A stretch of DNA of 64,000 nt from Vibrio sp. D404a (lineage in GTDB: Bacteria; Pseudomonadota; Gammaproteobacteria; Enterobacterales; Vibrionaceae). The notes below the pieces were generated by a model, which was not told the DNA's origin, did no database searches, and worked only from the letters and a program-made list of their open reading frames with translations. Shown in pieces: positions 60,356-64,000 of the stretch. Both the position numbers and the translations under genes were made by a program. The first letter of the stretch is position 1. Each line of letters begins with the position of its first letter. The stretch is taken from contig NZ_JAHGAJ010000025.1 of the NCBI RefSeq assembly GCF_030248535.1, positions 124,001 to 188,000 on the forward strand. The letters are read 5' to 3'.

Positions 60356-62374
60356 CTAGGGACACTTTGAAGCCATAACTTGCAGTGGCTTACCTGCATC
60401 GTCAAACTTCAAGCTCCAAACATACTTCCCGCCGTCACGGATGGTAACAGCGGTATCTTTACCATAACCGCCTTTGGTTAGCGCAGCCTCTTGACCGAGT
60501 TTGATGCTTAGCCCATCAGCCGTGTATTGCGGAGACCAAGACTTAGACGCATATTGCATGCGGTAGCTGCCCGGTTTCTCGTTAGTCACAACTTGATAGG
60601 TGTTGTCACCACGGTAGGTAAAGGCTCTGCCTTCTTTGTGTTTCCAGCCAGAGTCAGCGAAGTTGCCTACGACGTATAGCTTACTGTTTACTGGGCCCGC
60701 TTCAGATACGACAGGGTTATCACACTGAGCCATAAAGCCTTGGCCAGAGACTGGCGCGCTCGCCATCGCCGCAGCGACAGGTCCTGCAGCACTTGGTTTA
60801 TCTACGCTCAAGAATCGACCTTCAAATGGTGCTAGCTCAATTTGGTAGCTGTCACCGAATGCGGCGATTTTGTCTTGAGTGAGCAGGTCGCTCAGTCCAG
60901 CGTCAGAGCCAGATTGTTTCTTAGTGAGCTCTAGCGTGTAAGCTTTGTCAGTGACGTTAATGGCGTAGATGATCGCTTCGTTGTCGCCGCCTTTGTGGTC
61001 GACGTAAACGGATTCGTTAGCAAGTAGGTGAGTTCGCTTACCTTGAGACAGTGCCGGGTGGTCTTGGCGAAGTGTCATCAGAGTTGTCACATACTGCTTG
61101 AGATCTTGCTCGCGAGCATTGAGCTCAGCGGTTACCCCTTCCACTTTACCGCTGGTACGCGCCACGTGGTCGTCACACAGCCCAGGAATGGCACAGTCGT
61201 CCCACACTTTGTCAGCAAATCCATCTAACTGGTCACCAATCTCATCACCATAGTAAGTGGTGATTGGGCCTGTGTAAGCGGCTTGGAATGAGAACGCCGC
61301 TTTGTAACGTTGCCAATATTCATCGTCTTCCGGTGAAGCAATATCACCACGTTGCAGCAAGTCTCCAAAACGCACCAGGTCGTGGTTACCAATCATAAGG
61401 TTTGGTTTTGCGTGGTCTGGGTAGAGTGAGTGCAATGACATGCCTTCCGCTAGCCACTCACCACCTTTACCGCCAACACCGGCTTCGTTTACAGCAAGGG
61501 TTTCCGTTAAGCGGTAACGCACAGGGAAGTCAAACGCAGAGCAGAGTGCCGGAGAGCTATTAGTACCATAGCCTGTTTCGATAATGCGGTTTTCTCCCGC
61601 CCAAATCTCAGCAACCATGTAGCCAAGCGGATTAACGGTTTCACCCTCTGAGTTTACGTATTCAACTTCTGCAGAAGCGACATCAACACTCTCACGAATT
61701 TCTGCCCATGCGTCTTTTGGTACTTGATACGCTTGGTCAAGACGCCAGCCATCAATCTTAAGTTCTTTGATCCAGTAAGTCGCGACCTCTTTGTAGAACT
61801 CTAAACTCTCTGGGTAAGCGACAGGGTTGTTCTCGCCTTGTGGTAGTTTACCAGTAGGTGAAGGCGCAACATTACCTTTGTGGTGACCGAATACGCCATC
61901 AAAGAATACGTATAAGCCGCGAGCGTGCGCCTCTTCTACTAGCTGTTTAGCTTGCTCTAACGTACCGAATCGTGGGTCGATACTGAAATAGTCAGTGGCG
62001 AAGTAGCCCGTTGCATCGAGTCTATCTGCCCAGTGGTCTTGTCCTGCAACAGGCTCAGAATTGAAGATAGGTGTTAGCCAAATACCATTCATTCCCAGCG
62101 ATTGAATGTAATCGAGTGAGTCGATGATGCCCTGAATATCGCCTTTATGGTGGCTAGTGCCGTAACCGGTACCGTGACCGATAGAGTCATCGCCATTCAC
62201 AAAGCTTTCGACCATTACTTGGTAGATACGCAGGTCGTTGATTTCTGCGCTGTGTGTGGTTTGACATTGGTAGGCATTGAGGTCGACCTGCTCAGAGGTC
62301 TCGGTTGTAGACTGGCATCCAGCTAAGAGTGCGAAAGAAACCGCTAAAGCCGTCGTAGTTAGGGTGCGTTTCAC
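60356..62374 (-). CDS. Lipoprotein alpha-amylase-family glycoside hydrolase (GH13)
   Basis: A 672-residue lipoprotein. The GTG at 62374 has AAGGA seven bases ahead and opens a signal peptide with lipobox LLAGC; a longer frame to 62440 has no ribosome site. GH13 motifs are GIWLTPIF, DGWRLDQAYQ (nucleophile Asp), MVAEIWAGENR (acid/base Glu) and LMIGNHDLVRF (Asp). A beta-rich C-terminal domain with AFTYRGDNTYQVV and SYRMQYASKSWSP may bind starch. It would degrade maltodextrin-type glucans at the outer membrane. Close relatives occur on Vibrio chromosome 2. Confidence 0.91.
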   Translation of the reverse strand: MKRTLTTTALAVSFALLAGCQSTTETSEQVDLNAYQCQTTHSAEINDLRIYQVMVESFVNGDDSIGHGTGYGTSHHKGDIQGIIDSLDYIQSLGMNGIWLTPIFNSEPVAGQDHWADRLDATGYFATDYFSIDPRFGTLEQAKQLVEEAHARGLYVFFDGVFGHHKGNVAPSPTGKLPQGENNPVAYPESLEFYKEVATYWIKELKIDGWRLDQAYQVPKDAWAEIRESVDVASAEVEYVNSEGETVNPLGYMVAEIWAGENRIIETGYGTNSSPALCSAFDFPVRYRLTETLAVNEAGVGGKGGEWLAEGMSLHSLYPDHAKPNLMIGNHDLVRFGDLLQRGDIASPEDDEYWQRYKAAFSFQAAYTGPITTYYGDEIGDQLDGFADKVWDDCAIPGLCDDHVARTSGKVEGVTAELNAREQDLKQYVTTLMTLRQDHPALSQGKRTHLLANESVYVDHKGGDNEAIIYAINVTDKAYTLELTKKQSGSDAGLSDLLTQDKIAAFGDSYQIELAPFEGRFLSVDKPSAAGPVAAAMASAPVSGQGFMAQCDNPVVSEAGPVNSKLYVVGNFADSGWKHKEGRAFTYRGDNTYQVVTNEKPGSYRMQYASKSWSPQYTADGLSIKLGQEAALTKGGYGKDTAVTIRDGGKYVWSLKFDDAGKPLQVMASKCP

Positions 62375-62833
62375 GTTCAAGTCCTTATTATTGTGTTTTG
62401 CTTCATTATTGACCAAGTGAAACAGAGGCAAATCATCCATAAATCAAAGGGCTGAGGATGAGAAAAAGGGCTGAGAGATCTCAGTCACAATAAATTTACA
62501 TTTCACTGCCCGGAATATGATTTGGTGCAAAATTATTCACCGATAAAAGGTATGCAGTTGAGTAAAAATAGTTTGTTGGAACGCTTTTCCAATAACCCTC
62601 GGCCTAACACAATTTTGGTTCTGTCTACGAGGTCACTTTCTGTTATCGCAAAATGCACAGTCAGCACTTTATAAAAGAATTGTTATGGTGTTTTATGTGA
62701 AATGTTAATGGTTGTGGGCGATTTCATTGTTTCTCTAAAACAATACGCTTGGTTGGCGTGGCTTATTTAACATCCTAACTCTTTGAATCATTGACGCTTA
62801 CTGTGAATTGTTCGATAAGAAAGAGTAAAGAAT
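62375..62833. other. Divergent control region of the amylase and membrane-sensor genes
   Basis: About 460 bases. The exact repeat AAAGGGCTGAG occurs at 62446-62456 and 62465-62475, 19 bases apart, 70-100 bases before the amylase start. A CTGAGAGATCTCAG hairpin overlaps the second copy. The repeats are a candidate regulator site. Nothing else is recognisable. Confidence 0.45.
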
Positions 62834-64000
62834 GTGAGTAGTGATTCTTCCCAATTTGTAGACGATGAATATCGCTTTGAGCCCACGTTGCGGGCGAAGT
62901 TTTCACGTCGAAGGTGGTTCAATTGGAAAGGCATTGAACTGCGTTTGGTGTTGGCTTTAGCGATGCTGTCGATGACGACGATCTTTCTTTCGGTCTTTTC
63001 TAGTTTCACTTTTGATATTCTCAATCAGCGCCTTGTTGAGCTGAAAGAGCAAGAGATCCCCGCGCTCGACAATGCGGCTCGCCTGAACGACAGAGTCAGA
63101 GAAGTCATCACAACCTCTTCCCAACTCAGTGGTGCTGAATCCAACCTAGAGCGCCAACAAGCGATGCTGCGAATTGAACAGGCCATTTCGGAGATGAAAG
63201 GCATCATGGTTCAATTTCCCGACTACCACTCTTACTTCAAGGATCTTATCTCACAAGTTCACAATAGCTTGAGCTTGCTCTATCAAAGTGAAATAGAGTC
63301 GCAGCAGCTCAACAAAGAGTTACGTAACCTGCTAGAAGGTTTCTATCCATTGCTCCAACAAGCCAGTGACGCACTCGATGATCTCCCTCAATCGAGTAAG
63401 CAGCAGATTGATTTTGCCCAACTAAAGGCACTGCTCTACTATCAACTGGGTTTGGTCGAGAAGCTCTACAACGATTCTAGCTTCAATGAACTCGATTACA
63501 CTGGATACCGTCTAGAGCAGGTCGGTGAAGAGTGGTGGGGCATTTGGGCGAGTGGAGATTTAAGGAGTGAATTTCCTGAGTTAGATGAACAGTTGATGGT
63601 GATCTATAGCCTGGCGTCTAGTACAAGCACTCTGTACGAGTTAAAAAATAAGGCGCTCGATCACCGTTATCAAGAGATGTACTTTCTACAAAATAGCCGA
63701 GAGCACCTCAACCAGCTCACGGTTCAAATTGAAAGCCACACCAGCAAGGTGAATGGCAATATCGATCAATCCATTCAGCAAGCCCAGCAGTCTCTGCTTT
63801 CAAATCAGCGACTGTCTCTGTTTCTCTCCCTGTTTAGCGTATTAGCCGCAGCGGCGATATCTTGGTTCTATGTACGAAAGAGTGTTTTAGAGCGCCTCTT
63901 GCAGCTAAAAGACAATATGTTCGCTATCTCTACTGGGCATCTGGATACCGAAGTCGCGATTCGTGGTCGCGATGAAGTGACGCAAATGGCTAAGTATTTA
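62834..64000 (+). CDS. Membrane sensor protein (TorS-like), truncated by window end
   Basis: An open frame of 389 codons running off the right edge, beginning with GTG at 62834 (AGAG eight bases ahead). The product has a membrane helix near residues 39-60 (LRLVLALAMLSMTTIFLSVFSS), a long helical periplasmic domain of about 270 residues, a second helix (LSLFLSLFSVLAAAAISWFYV) and the start of a HAMP domain (LKDNMFAISTGHLDTEVAIRGRDEV). This is the plan of TorS-type sensor kinases, whose histidine-kinase part would follow beyond the window. A chemoreceptor is also possible. The ligand is unknown. Confidence 0.75.
   Translation, partial: MSSDSSQFVDDEYRFEPTLRAKFSRRRWFNWKGIELRLVLALAMLSMTTIFLSVFSSFTFDILNQRLVELKEQEIPALDNAARLNDRVREVITTSSQLSGAESNLERQQAMLRIEQAISEMKGIMVQFPDYHSYFKDLISQVHNSLSLLYQSEIESQQLNKELRNLLEGFYPLLQQASDALDDLPQSSKQQIDFAQLKALLYYQLGLVEKLYNDSSFNELDYTGYRLEQVGEEWWGIWASGDLRSEFPELDEQLMVIYSLASSTSTLYELKNKALDHRYQEMYFLQNSREHLNQLTVQIESHTSKVNGNIDQSIQQAQQSLLSNQRLSLFLSLFSVLAAAAISWFYVRKSVLERLLQLKDNMFAISTGHLDTEVAIRGRDEVTQMAKYL

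Noticed and set aside
62433..62461. GGATGA sequences resembling MalT boxes before the amylase gene
   Set aside because: Only six bases match, the flanks do not fit GGGGATGAGG, and the orientation differs between copies.
1..64000. Possible mobile element, prophage, CRISPR array or tRNA island
   Set aside because: I saw no transposase, integrase, repeat-spacer pattern, cloverleaf or abrupt composition change in the window.

Overview
The window reads as a chromosomal segment of a Vibrio-type marine gammaproteobacterium. The gene order around manA and the fructose-family PTS genes, three methyl-accepting chemotaxis proteins, the CPXCG zinc-ribbon protein, DUF3010- and DUF4144-like proteins, and moderately AT-rich DNA with strong Shine-Dalgarno sequences all fit Vibrio, perhaps the Splendidus group. 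This is a judgement from protein likeness and gene order, without a database search. I see no rRNA, tRNA, CRISPR array, insertion sequence or prophage. The content is ordinary accessory metabolism, transport and sensing, and both end genes are cut by the window.

Layout. 1-9.9 kb: the end of an aldehyde dehydrogenase, a NUDIX hydrolase, small proteins, an RND efflux pair divergent from its own two-component system, and a small outer-membrane barrel. 9.9-12 kb: glutathione-dependent formaldehyde detoxification (fghA, adhC). 12-15.3 kb: a probable 40-residue membrane protein, a large lipoprotein phosphoesterase and an SMR efflux protein. 15.4-17.1 kb: the branched-chain amino acid carrier brnQ behind an attenuator-like leader. 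17.2-19.7 kb: murein-peptide recycling (mpaA divergent from an OppA/MppA-type binding protein). 19.9-27.5 kb: a LysR regulator and a Ugp-like ABC operon with a PHP phosphoesterase and a HAD phosphatase inside it. 27.6-29.2 kb: a divergent amino-acid ABC permease and binding protein.

29.3-39 kb is a dense fructose/mannose-family PTS region with manA and an AraC regulator. Its EII proteins show three domain orders, one protein joins a degenerate HPr-like domain to an EIIA domain, and a 17-nt motif recurs in the two divergent promoter regions. 39-42.3 kb: a TetR regulator, a zinc ribbon and a NIT-domain chemoreceptor. 42.4-47.9 kb: an operon matching E. coli yegTUV/yegW in content (nucleoside-type MFS, ADP-ribosylglycohydrolase, PfkB kinase, GntR regulator) with an added OFA-type MFS gene behind an intrinsic terminator. 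48-64 kb: a small barrel protein, a MocR regulator divergent from an EamA exporter, DUF3010, two more chemoreceptors, a LysR gene coupled to a MagIII-like DNA glycosylase, a small lipoprotein, a SpoU methyltransferase, an SGNH hydrolase, a lipoprotein alpha-amylase and the start of a membrane sensor.

The items most worth a second look are the brnQ leader (a 10-codon peptide with six Leu/Val/Ile codons, then an intrinsic terminator, then a second small ORF), the recurrent PTS operator, the degenerate HPr-EIIA protein, the Ugp-like phospho-compound operon and the unannotated 40-residue membrane protein at 12316.
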